From the NCBI GenBank assembly GCA_030430155.1, contig JAUIFV010000002.1, positions 33,378 to 97,377 on the forward strand: a DNA stretch of 64,000 bases, given 5' to 3'. Within the stretch, counting starts at the first letter, position 1. Each line of letters starts with the position of its first letter. This document shows positions 56,605 to 64,000 of this stretch, in pieces. A model generated the notes under the pieces. It was not told the DNA's origin. It worked only from the letters and a program-made list of their open reading frames with translations, and made no database searches. The stretch comes from Gammaproteobacteria bacterium (GTDB lineage: Bacteria > Pseudomonadota > Gammaproteobacteria > Xanthomonadales > SZUA-5). The translations under genes were made by a program, and so were the position numbers.

Positions 56605-58014
56605 ATGGTCTTGGTCAAATCCACCCTTGCCGCCATCCTGTTGATGTTCGGCAGCATTCTTTCTGCGGCAACTTTCGCCGACACCCGAGTGCAAGGTGTG
56701 GTGGAAGTGGTCTGGGGTGATCCACCAGCTGAAACCCAGCAGCCCGCCCATTTCCGCATTCAGGTGCGCAGCGACGCCGGCCAGATCATTGTCGTTCCCA
56801 GCGACGGTCCGGAGCGCGATGCGCTGGCGCGGTTGGCCGGAAGCCGGGTGGAACTGACCATCGGCGCCGAAGCAGCCGACGGCTCTCCAGAGCTTCGCTT
56901 CCTGCGGATGATTGCCACCGAGCAGGGCGACGCCATGCTCGGCGGCGCGGTGCTCGGGTCGCAGCCCTGGGTTTCGCTGCTATGCAAGTTCGGCGACGTC
57001 GCTGCCGAGCCGGAGGATCTGGCCTTCTTCCAGGGCATGTATGCCAACCAGCCCGGCGGGCTGGATCACTACTGGCGCGAGCAGTCCTATGATCTGATTG
57101 ACGTGGTCGGCAGCACCGCCTTTGCCTGGGTAACCCTGCCCAATCCGCAGACCTTCTATGTGCCCACTCCGGGATCGGGCACCAGCGCCAATCTAAACCG
57201 CATCTTCGACGACTGCACCGCGGCAGTGGACCCCGTGGTCGACTTCAGCAATGGCGGCAACCCCTTCGTGGGAATCAATCTGATGCTCAATGAGCGGCTC
57301 GACTGCTGCGCCTGGGGCGGTACCCGTTTTGCCACCCTGGACGGGATCAGCAAGTCCTGGCGCACCACCTGGAATCCGCCATTCGCCTACGCCAATCAGG
57401 GCGTCATTGCCCACGAGATGGGTCACGGTTTCGGTCTGCCGCATTCAAACAATTTCGACAACGACGGCAATCCCTATGATTCGCATTGGGACGTGATGAG
57501 CAGCGCCACCGCCAGCGCCATCAATGACCCCACCTATGGCCGGCTGGGTAAGCACACCCTGGCCTATCACAAGGATCGGCTGGCCTGGATCAGCGCCGCG
57601 CAGCGCTTCGAGCCGAGCAGCAACGGCAGCTACACCATCACCATCGACGCCCTGGCGCTAGCCAACACTGACAACTATCGGATGGCCCGGCTGAACATCG
57701 ACGGCAGCAGTCGCTACTACGTGATTGAGGTGCGCGATCAGATCGGCTACGACGGCAATCTGCCCGGCCGGGCAGTGATCATCAGCGAGATCAGCTCCGG
57801 TCGCTCTGAACCGGCCTGGGTGGTGGACGGCGACGTCCCGCCGGCCAACGCCAACAACAACGAGGGCTCGATGTGGCGGGTCGGCGAAGTGTTCACCGAT
57901 GCCGCGGCGCAGATCCGCGTTGAGGTATTGAGCGCTACCGCGAATGGGTTCGAGGTGGGCATCACCGTGGGGCCGGATCTGCCGGATGGGGTTTTTGATG
58001 ATGGGTTTGAGTAG
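56605..58014 (+). CDS. Exported metzincin-type zinc metalloprotease
   Basis: HEMGHGFGLPHS (HExxHxxGxxH) with Met-turn WDVMSS; signal peptide; C-terminus ends GVFDDGFE. Confidence 0.8.
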   Translation: MVLVKSTLAAILLMFGSILSAATFADTRVQGVVEVVWGDPPAETQQPAHFRIQVRSDAGQIIVVPSDGPERDALARLAGSRVELTIGAEAADGSPELRFLRMIATEQGDAMLGGAVLGSQPWVSLLCKFGDVAAEPEDLAFFQGMYANQPGGLDHYWREQSYDLIDVVGSTAFAWVTLPNPQTFYVPTPGSGTSANLNRIFDDCTAAVDPVVDFSNGGNPFVGINLMLNERLDCCAWGGTRFATLDGISKSWRTTWNPPFAYANQGVIAHEMGHGFGLPHSNNFDNDGNPYDSHWDVMSSATASAINDPTYGRLGKHTLAYHKDRLAWISAAQRFEPSSNGSYTITIDALALANTDNYRMARLNIDGSSRYYVIEVRDQIGYDGNLPGRAVIISEISSGRSEPAWVVDGDVPPANANNNEGSMWRVGEVFTDAAAQIRVEVLSATANGFEVGITVGPDLPDGVFDDGFE

Positions 58015-58024
58015 GGCAGCCTAA

Positions 58025-58206
58025 TAACCCGCATATTTCATGAGTCTTCTACTGCGGCCGCCGGAGAGCCGCCGTAGCGCGATCTGCTCCCTCCTATCGA
58101 CTCGACGTACTGTTCAAGTACGCCTTCATCGATCTCCAGTCCGCGGACCGCACCACAGCGGCTCTCCGACGCCCTCGCCACGAACACTCATGAAATATGC
58201 GGGTTA
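58025..58206 (+). mobile_element. Palindromic MITE-like element D (182 bp)
   Basis: TIR taacccgcatatttcatgagtcttc / gaacactcatgaaatatgcgggtta (24 of 25 match); central gacgtactgttcaagtacgcc. Confidence 0.82.
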
Positions 58207-58599
58207 AGGCGCGACCACCGGCGGCTGGAATTGCCCCCTACGCACCCGGTTTCGAAACCTGCTGTCGAAGCTCAGCATCGCCGAACAGCTGCTGGATGCC
58301 TCCAGATGCAGCGCGTCGGCGAAATCCAGGCCGCCCCGATAGCGTTCCAACGCCCGGCTGAGCGTCTGCTCGTCGGCAAAACGCAGGTTGCGTATCGACA
58401 TCAGTGATTCAATCGTCGCCGCAATGCGCTCCGAATCGATGCGGTAGGCTCCTCGCAGGACCCATTCCAGCTCCAACGCCACAGACAGGGGCACAAAAAA
58501 GGCATCGCCGGAATCCAACCGAGCCGCGACGCGCTTGGCCTGCGCCGCGTCGTCTCCGGTGACCAGCCGAACCAGCACATTGGTGTCCAGCGCGATCAT
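58204..58599 (-). CDS. vapC: PIN domain toxin (VapC family)
   Basis: MIALDTNVLVRLVTGDDAAQAKRVAARL...LDFADALHLEAS...SFDSRFRN; downstream of AbrB-type antitoxin with overlap. Confidence 0.85.
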   Translation of the reverse strand: MIALDTNVLVRLVTGDDAAQAKRVAARLDSGDAFFVPLSVALELEWVLRGAYRIDSERIAATIESLMSIRNLRFADEQTLSRALERYRGGLDFADALHLEASSSCSAMLSFDSRFRNRVRRGQFQPPVVAP

Positions 58600-58838
58600 T
58601 CCGTTGTCGCAAAGCGAGCCGGATCCATTTCCGCCAAGTCGACCTTGGGACCTGCATACCCGGCAATACCGATGCACGCGGCGGCGCTGCTGGTCTTTCG
58701 CTGTGGCTCAACCAGTAGGCGCAAGTTGCCGTTCTCCTCGGTGACCTCCAAGCGCGTACCCGCAGAGATCCCCAGCCGCGCACGGAGGCTCGCTGGAATC
58801 ACGACTTGGCCCTTCTCGGAGACGGTGACGATGATCAT
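58596..58838 (-). CDS. vapB: AbrB/MazE-family antitoxin (VapB)
   Basis: MIIVTVSEKGQVVIPASLRARLGISAGTRLEVTEENGNLRLLV. Confidence 0.85.
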   Translation of the reverse strand: MIIVTVSEKGQVVIPASLRARLGISAGTRLEVTEENGNLRLLVEPQRKTSSAAACIGIAGYAGPKVDLAEMDPARFATTE

Positions 58839-58843
58839 GGCTG

Positions 58844-58869
58844 CGTCGTCTTACTTAGGTAAGACGACG
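58844..58869. promoter_or_regulatory. Palindromic operator upstream of vapB
   Basis: cgtcgtcttac-ttag-gtaagacgacg, perfect 11-bp arms a few nt upstream of the vapB start. Confidence 0.6.
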
Positions 58870-59029
58870 ATAGCAGTTGGATGGATGAGAGGCAACGCGG
58901 GGGCGCGGGGCGAGATGCGACTCGCTCAAAAACCTCTAGTCGCGGCACGCGACGGGGTTCCGGTCCAGTGTGGCCTGACCGTGTTTGTTGGCTGGTCCGT
59001 GCAGGGCAAGCGTTGGGCAAGCGCTGCTG

Positions 59030-59296
59030 TCATTGGCTCCACGCGAAATCCAGCTCATGCTGCTCGATCGCTGCGGAGCCAGAATCGAACCACTCACACC
59101 TGACTTCAGGCGACTCTTCAGAAAGAAGTTCCAGAAACTGCTTATCGAAGTAGGCGAATTGGGCAGCATCGACAGGGACCGTGAAGAAATCTGCGCTATG
59201 AACTGCACATTTCCCAGTGTTGATGTTCCTCAGGCATGTGAATCGAATCAACGACTCGTTGCTAGCTCTCTTCCAGATCATGATGCTTTCAAACAT
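59030..59296 (-). CDS. Hypothetical protein
   Basis: 88 aa ORF, MFESIMIWKRASNESLIRFTCLRNINTGKCAVHSADFFTVPVDAAQFAYFDKQFLELL; no family recognised. Confidence 0.4.
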   Translation of the reverse strand: MFESIMIWKRASNESLIRFTCLRNINTGKCAVHSADFFTVPVDAAQFAYFDKQFLELLSEESPEVRCEWFDSGSAAIEQHELDFAWSQ

Positions 59297-59507
59297 GGCT
59301 ATTCCGTTCGCATGATGGACTCACTACCGACGTTCCCGACCCCAATTTCACCGGCACTGCGCGCGGGCATGGGTTGTTCACGCGCCCGGCAAGCCCCTAA
59401 CCGCAAAGCATGATCGGCACTGGAACGAGCAGCTTGGATCGGGAACAGAACATGACAATCACTATTCGAGGAAGGCGCGCGCCCAGGGAATGAACATACC
59501 GGCACCG

Positions 59508-59698
59508 AGCCCGCATTTCTCATACCCCTCCTACTGCGGACGCCGACCTCCGCGGCGTGGCGCGGCCTGCGTCGGTCGGCTCGACGTAGTGAAACTACGC
59601 CTTCGCCGCCCTTTGGTCCGCGGACCGCACCACACCGCCCATTTCTTCGTTACGGCGGGCGGCGCCCTCGCTACGGAGTGGTATGAGAAATGCCGGCT
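59508..59698 (+). mobile_element. Palindromic MITE-like element E, related to D
   Basis: TIR agcccgcatttctcatacc / ggtatgagaaatgccggct; shares ctcgacgta..tacgccttc and tccgcggaccgcaccaca blocks with D. Confidence 0.72.
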
Positions 59699-59738
59699 AT
59701 TCAGTCACAATCGCCGCTCCTTTCCGATCAGGCAAGCG

Positions 59739-60476
59739 ATGAAGCTCCACATCAGCCATATCGCCGCCTACGCCCCTGGCCTGGAATCGCTCCCGGACTG
59801 GCAACGCTGGGCTGCGCAGTCCTCGCCGCCGCTGCCGGTGGGCGATGCGGTGCCGGCGCTGGGCGAGATGCCGGCGCTGCAGCGGCGGAGGCTGGATCGG
59901 GCCGGGCGGCTGGCGCTGCATGTGGCCTGGCAGTGCCAGCCGCAGCCGGAGCCGGCAGTGCCGCAGGTGTTTGCTTCCCGTCACGGCGACGTCGGCCGCA
60001 CCTACCGCATGCTGGAGCAGCTGGCCAGCGAAGGCAGCGTTTCGCCTACCCAGTTCGGCCTGTCCACGCACAACGCGATTGCCGCGCAGTACTCCATTGC
60101 GCGCGCCTTCACCGGCAACTACGCGGCGATTGCGGCCGGCACGGCGACCGCAGAGGCCGCGGTGACTGAGGCGCAGGGTCTGCTCGCCGACGGTGCGCCG
60201 GCGGTGCTGGTGGTGGTCTACGACGAGCCGCTGCCGGAGGACTATGCCGGTTTTGACCCGCAGCCGCAGGCGGCCTATGCCTGGGCGGTGAGGCTGGTGC
60301 AAGCTGGGCCCGATGATGCCGGATTCTCACTGAGTGCCGAGGCAATCGACGCCAACGGCGCAGCTGGCGACCCGCCCGTGCCGCAAGGCCTGCTGGCGCT
60401 GCGCTTCCTGCTTTCCAACGCCGCCGAGCTGGTCAATCACAGCGGCCAGACGCGCTGGCGCTGGCGGCGTCACTGA
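59739..60476 (+). CDS. Beta-ketoacyl synthase chain-length-factor-like protein (aryl polyene type)
   Basis: VFASRHGDVGRTYRMLEQLASEGSVSPTQFGLSTHNAIAAQYSIARAFTGNYAAIAAG. Confidence 0.78.
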   Translation: MKLHISHIAAYAPGLESLPDWQRWAAQSSPPLPVGDAVPALGEMPALQRRRLDRAGRLALHVAWQCQPQPEPAVPQVFASRHGDVGRTYRMLEQLASEGSVSPTQFGLSTHNAIAAQYSIARAFTGNYAAIAAGTATAEAAVTEAQGLLADGAPAVLVVVYDEPLPEDYAGFDPQPQAAYAWAVRLVQAGPDDAGFSLSAEAIDANGAAGDPPVPQGLLALRFLLSNAAELVNHSGQTRWRWRRH

Positions 60477-60483
60477 ACGCGCC

Positions 60484-61275
60484 GTGCCGGCACGCCCCTT
60501 CAACCACCTCTGGCGCGTCTTCGCCACCGGTCTGTCCTTCACCACCTTCGGCATCGGCGGGGTGCTGCTGGGCTTGATCGCCTTTCCGCTGCTCAACCTG
60601 CTGGTCTGGCAGCGGCAGCGGCGCAACCGCATCGCGCGGAGCCTGGTGCGGCACAGCTTCGGTGCCTTCATCCAGCTGATGCGAGTGCTGGGGGTGCTCA
60701 GCTATGAGCTGCACGGCGTGGATCGGCTGCAGCGCGAGGGCCTGCTGGTGCTTGCCAACCACCCGACCCTGATCGACGTGGTCTTCCTGGGTTGGCTGAC
60801 GCCCAACGCCGACTGCGTGGTGAAATCGGCGCTACTGCGCAATCCGGTGATGATCGGACCGGTCAGCGCCACCGGCTACATCGTCAACGCCAGCGGTCCG
60901 GGGCTGATCGCCGACTGCGTCAGCTCGCTGCGCGGCGGCGGCAACCTGCTGATCTTTCCCGAAGGCACGCGCAGCCCGCCGGGCGGCTTCGGCGCTCTGC
61001 AGCGCGGCGCTGCCAACGTCGCTGTGCGTGCGCCGGTGGACCTGACGCCGGTCATCATCACTTGCAATCCGCCGACGCTGGGCAAGGGTGGAAGATGGTA
61101 TCGTGTGCCTTCGCGTCGTTTTCACATCCGCATAGATGTACGCCCCGATCTGGCCGTGGCGCCCTTTCTTGATGGCGACTCCCTCGACGGCACCTCGCCG
61201 GGGATGGCGGCGCGTCGGCTGACGGAGCATTTGAGAGAGTATTTTGAGATGGAGCTAGCCCGTGCTCGCGCTTGA
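60484..61275 (+). CDS. Lysophospholipid acyltransferase family protein
   Basis: VLANHPTLIDVVFLGWL (HxxxxD-like), LLIFPEGTRSPPGG; GTG start. Confidence 0.83.
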   Translation: MPARPFNHLWRVFATGLSFTTFGIGGVLLGLIAFPLLNLLVWQRQRRNRIARSLVRHSFGAFIQLMRVLGVLSYELHGVDRLQREGLLVLANHPTLIDVVFLGWLTPNADCVVKSALLRNPVMIGPVSATGYIVNASGPGLIADCVSSLRGGGNLLIFPEGTRSPPGGFGALQRGAANVAVRAPVDLTPVIITCNPPTLGKGGRWYRVPSRRFHIRIDVRPDLAVAPFLDGDSLDGTSPGMAARRLTEHLREYFEMELARARA

Positions 61276-61522
61276 ACCCGAGATCAAGGCCTTGATCATC
61301 GAGACGATGGCGCTGGAAGACATCCAGCCCGATGACATTGACGCCACCGCCCCGCTGTTCAATGAGGGTCTGGGCCTGGATTCCATTGACGCCCTGGAGC
61401 TGGGCGTGGCGCTGCAGAAGCGCTATGGCGTGGTCTTCAACGCCGATTCAGAGGAGGTGCGCGAGCATTTTGCCAGCGTTCGGGCATTGAGCGCCTTCAT
61501 CGCCGAGAACCGCAAGCAATGA
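61262..61522 (+). CDS. Acyl carrier protein 1
   Basis: LFNEGLGLDSIDALELGVALQKRYG phosphopantetheine motif. Confidence 0.88.
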   Translation: MLALEPEIKALIIETMALEDIQPDDIDATAPLFNEGLGLDSIDALELGVALQKRYGVVFNADSEEVREHFASVRALSAFIAENRKQ

Positions 61523-61782
61523 GTGCCAGCTACAGCAAAGACGAGCTCTACGCCCGGATCAGCGATATCTTGCAGAACACCTTCGATATCGATGCCGAGC
61601 AGATCACCCCGCAGGCGCAGCTGGGTGATGATCTGGACATCGACAGCATCGACGCGGTGGATCTGATCGTCCAGCTCAAGCCGATCATCGGTGGAAATCT
61701 GAAGCCGGAAGCCTTCAAGACCGTGCGCACCGTCCAGGACGTCGTTGATGCGCTGCACGAGATGCTGCAGGCCAGCGCCTGA
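61519..61782 (+). CDS. Acyl carrier protein 2
   Basis: LGDDLDIDSIDAVDLIVQLKP phosphopantetheine motif. Confidence 0.88.
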   Translation: MSASYSKDELYARISDILQNTFDIDAEQITPQAQLGDDLDIDSIDAVDLIVQLKPIIGGNLKPEAFKTVRTVQDVVDALHEMLQASA

Positions 61783-61815
61783 GCGGCACCGGCGCCACCG
61801 CTTCCACGCGCGTCC

Positions 61816-62379
61816 ATGAGCTCCGCGGCTGCATCCACCACCCATCGACTGGCCACCGCGCTGCTGTGGCTGGCGACCGCCCTTTACCCGCTGGCGATCT
61901 ACTTCGGACTGGGGCACTTCGAGCCGCGCTGGCTGGCGCTGCTGCTGCTGGCCCTGGCAATGCTGCGGCTGTGGCTGAATCGCGATCGGGTCTGGCTGGC
62001 CGCGGCCGGTGGCGCGGCGCTGCTGGTGGCGGCGAGCATGCTGCGCAATGACGGGCTGCCGCTGAAGCTCTACCCGGTGCTGGTCAACGCGGTGATGCTG
62101 GTGGTCTTTGCGATCAGTCTGCGCTTTCCGCCCAGCGTCATCGAGCGCCTGGCGCGACTGCAGCACCCGCAGCTGCCGGCGGCAGCAATCCCCTACACGC
62201 GCCGGGTCACCCAGATCTGGTGCGGCTTCTTTGTGGCCAACGGGGCGATTGCGGCCTACACCGCCATCTACGCCTCGGCGGCCACCTGGGCCCTCTACAA
62301 CGGCCTGATCGCCTATCTGCTGATGGGGCTGCTGTTTGCCGGCGAGTGGCTGATCAGGCCCAATCATGGCGATGCTTGA
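61816..62379 (+). CDS. Aryl-polyene-cluster-type membrane protein
   Basis: Multi-TM; YTRRVTQIWCGFFVANGAIAAYTAIYASAATWALYNGLIAYLLMGLLFAGEWLIR; syntenic with ACPs. Confidence 0.78.
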   Translation: MSSAAASTTHRLATALLWLATALYPLAIYFGLGHFEPRWLALLLLALAMLRLWLNRDRVWLAAAGGAALLVAASMLRNDGLPLKLYPVLVNAVMLVVFAISLRFPPSVIERLARLQHPQLPAAAIPYTRRVTQIWCGFFVANGAIAAYTAIYASAATWALYNGLIAYLLMGLLFAGEWLIRPNHGDA

Positions 62380-62636
62380 GTCGCTGCCCCGAATGTTTGC
62401 GCGATTGACCGCCGAGCCGCCGGCGGTGGTCGCCTTTCGCGGCGATCAGGCGTGCACGGCAGCCGAGTTCGCCCGGCGGATCAGCGGCTGGGCGCAGGCT
62501 CTTGCGCAGATTCCCGGTCCCAGCGTGGCGCTGTATCTCGACGACAGCCTGGAGTTCGCCGCGGCGCTGTTCGGGGGCTGGCACGCCGGCAAGAACCTGT
62601 GGCTGCCGGGCGACATGCTGCCGGCGACGATCGCGT
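62366..62636 (+). pseudogene. AMP-dependent acyl synthetase, N-terminal fragment only
   Basis: VALYLDDSLEFAAALFGGWHAGKNLWLPGDMLPATIA, then unrelated sequence on the opposite strand begins. Confidence 0.75.
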
Positions 62637-62916
62637 GCTTGATCCCGGCCGGGACATGCACGACGCAACCGGCGTGGAACGGCAGGCTCACGTCGTTCGT
62701 GTAGTCGACGGCCAGCCCCTCGCCCTCGAGGATGAAGATCGAGTCCTCGGACTTTTCATGGATGTGAGGAACGTTGGCCTCGCCCGGTTCCAGCACGACA
62801 TAGTTCATGTTGGCGTTCCAGGCGTCGGTCCCGGGCCACACCACGAAACGCGCATCCTTGGAGATGAGTGGCAGGCGGAGGGTCGGCTCGTCGCGGTGAA
62901 AGACTCGAATGCTCAT
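62630..62916 (-). pseudogene. Cupin-domain protein, N-terminal fragment truncated at junction
   Basis: MSIRVFHRDEPTLRLPLISKDARFVVWPGTDAWNANMNYVVLEPGEANVPHIHEKSEDSIFILEGEG...VVHVPAGIKHAI then joins antisense of the acyl synthetase. Confidence 0.75.
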
Positions 62917-63314
62917 TGCGCGAACTCCGCGGTGAGGGAGGCATAGAGTTCGGGGTCCGCCGGAACAGGCCCGCCGACCATGCGCATCCCGTCCGCGCCC
63001 GCTTCGATCCGATAGCCGTCCCGTGCGTCGATATGGACGATCGAGCCCTCGATCAGGTCCTGCGCCGCGCCGGACGAAAGGTCCCGCACCTGACCGGCGC
63101 CATTTGAAACATAATAAACGCAATCATGGGGATGACGGAGGTCGATGGTCTCGTCGCCGGCCTCCATCTGGAGGATTTGCATGGTGCGGAACCGCGCCCC
63201 GTTTCCCGGCCACAGCACTGCGAAGGCCGTCCCCTTGCCCTTGATGAGCGCGAGCTTTTTGTGATTTACACCTGAATCAATGACCTGCACCTGTGGCTCT
63301 GAATCGGAAGACAT
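62913..63314 (-). CDS. Cupin-domain protein
   Basis: MQILQMEAGDETIDLRHPHDCVYYVSNGAGQVRDL...EGSIVHIDARDGYRIEAGADGM. Confidence 0.72.
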   Translation of the reverse strand: MSSDSEPQVQVIDSGVNHKKLALIKGKGTAFAVLWPGNGARFRTMQILQMEAGDETIDLRHPHDCVYYVSNGAGQVRDLSSGAAQDLIEGSIVHIDARDGYRIEAGADGMRMVGGPVPADPELYASLTAEFAQ

Positions 63315-63441
63315 TGGGCGCCTTTTTTTGATCATGCTGACATTTTTTTATTCTATTGAAATTTGAACCACCGTCAATAAACGTTTGATGGAATCGATGT
63401 AGCCTGTCCGGGCTGCTGGCGGCAAAGAAGGAAGATCCCAC

Positions 63442-64000
63442 GTGGGTAAGGAAGCGACCGCACGACAAACCGCGGAAACGAGCGACAGCCCGGCGAGAGC
63501 GCTGGAGGCTATTGGCCGTCGGATTCGGGAAATTCGGAAGAGCCGGGGCATCACCCTGCATGCGCTCGCCGAGGCGTGCGGCCTGAGTTCTTCCATGCTG
63601 AGCCTCGTCGAGCGCGGCCTCGCCTCGCCGTCGATCGGCTCCCTCGTCGTGGTCGGCGAAGCGCTCGGAACCACGATGTCGGACTTCCTGAGCGCCAATG
63701 ACGAGCAGTCGGACAGGATCGTCACGAGGGCCGCCGACGCGATCATCGTCGAGACGGCCCATCACGTCGTCCGCCGGATGCTCAAGGAAGATCGCTATCG
63801 CGGAATTTCAATAGCAATCAACGAATACGCCCCCAAGACCGGCAGCAACGAGGATCCGCTGCAGCACGAGGGCTACGAATACGGGCTGGTTCTCGACGGT
63901 CAGTTGACCGTCCAGGTCGACGGCGTGAGCCACATCCTCAACGAGGGCGACCTGATTTCCTACTCGTCGAGGCGCAGCCACCGGATCTGGAACCACGGCG
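63442..64000 (+). CDS. XRE-family HTH regulator with C-terminal cupin domain, 3' end off window
   Basis: IGRRIREIRKSRGITLHALAEACGLSSSMLSLVERGLASPSIGSLVVVGEALG...HEGYEYGLVLDGQLTVQVDGVSHILNEGDLISYSSRRSHRIWN; GTG start, runs off the end. Confidence 0.83.
   Translation, partial: MGKEATARQTAETSDSPARALEAIGRRIREIRKSRGITLHALAEACGLSSSMLSLVERGLASPSIGSLVVVGEALGTTMSDFLSANDEQSDRIVTRAADAIIVETAHHVVRRMLKEDRYRGISIAINEYAPKTGSNEDPLQHEGYEYGLVLDGQLTVQVDGVSHILNEGDLISYSSRRSHRIWNHG

Overview
64 kb high-GC window. Gene content and repeats look gammaproteobacterial (Xanthomonadales-like; inference only). Housekeeping and metabolic genes flank an accessory region of about 20-45 kb rich in lipid and peptide hydrolases: two SGNH + membrane patatin modules, a frameshifted DUF2235 lipase, a CHAP amidase, an exported TPR-CHAT protease, and a trypsin-like protease with small paralogous partners and an ECF sigma/anti-sigma pair. 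Other notable loci: a LodA/GoxA-like CTQ quinoprotein with its LodB-type flavoprotein and a CxxCH protein; sbtA-sbtB; a MASE1 hybrid histidine kinase; vapBC with a palindromic operator; and the start of an aryl-polyene-type cluster. That cluster is cut abruptly near 62.63 kb by unrelated cupin/XRE sequence, probably an assembly chimera or recombination junction. The intergenic DNA is unusually structured: AGGGNNN or TTTTACG heptad arrays, often as inverted pairs; at least five long palindromic MITE-like elements, one splitting a gene; REPIN-like pairs; and a GTGGGTC..GACCCAC dispersed repeat. No rRNA, tRNA or CRISPR array was recognised. All calls are by eye from sequence and translations; no database search was run.
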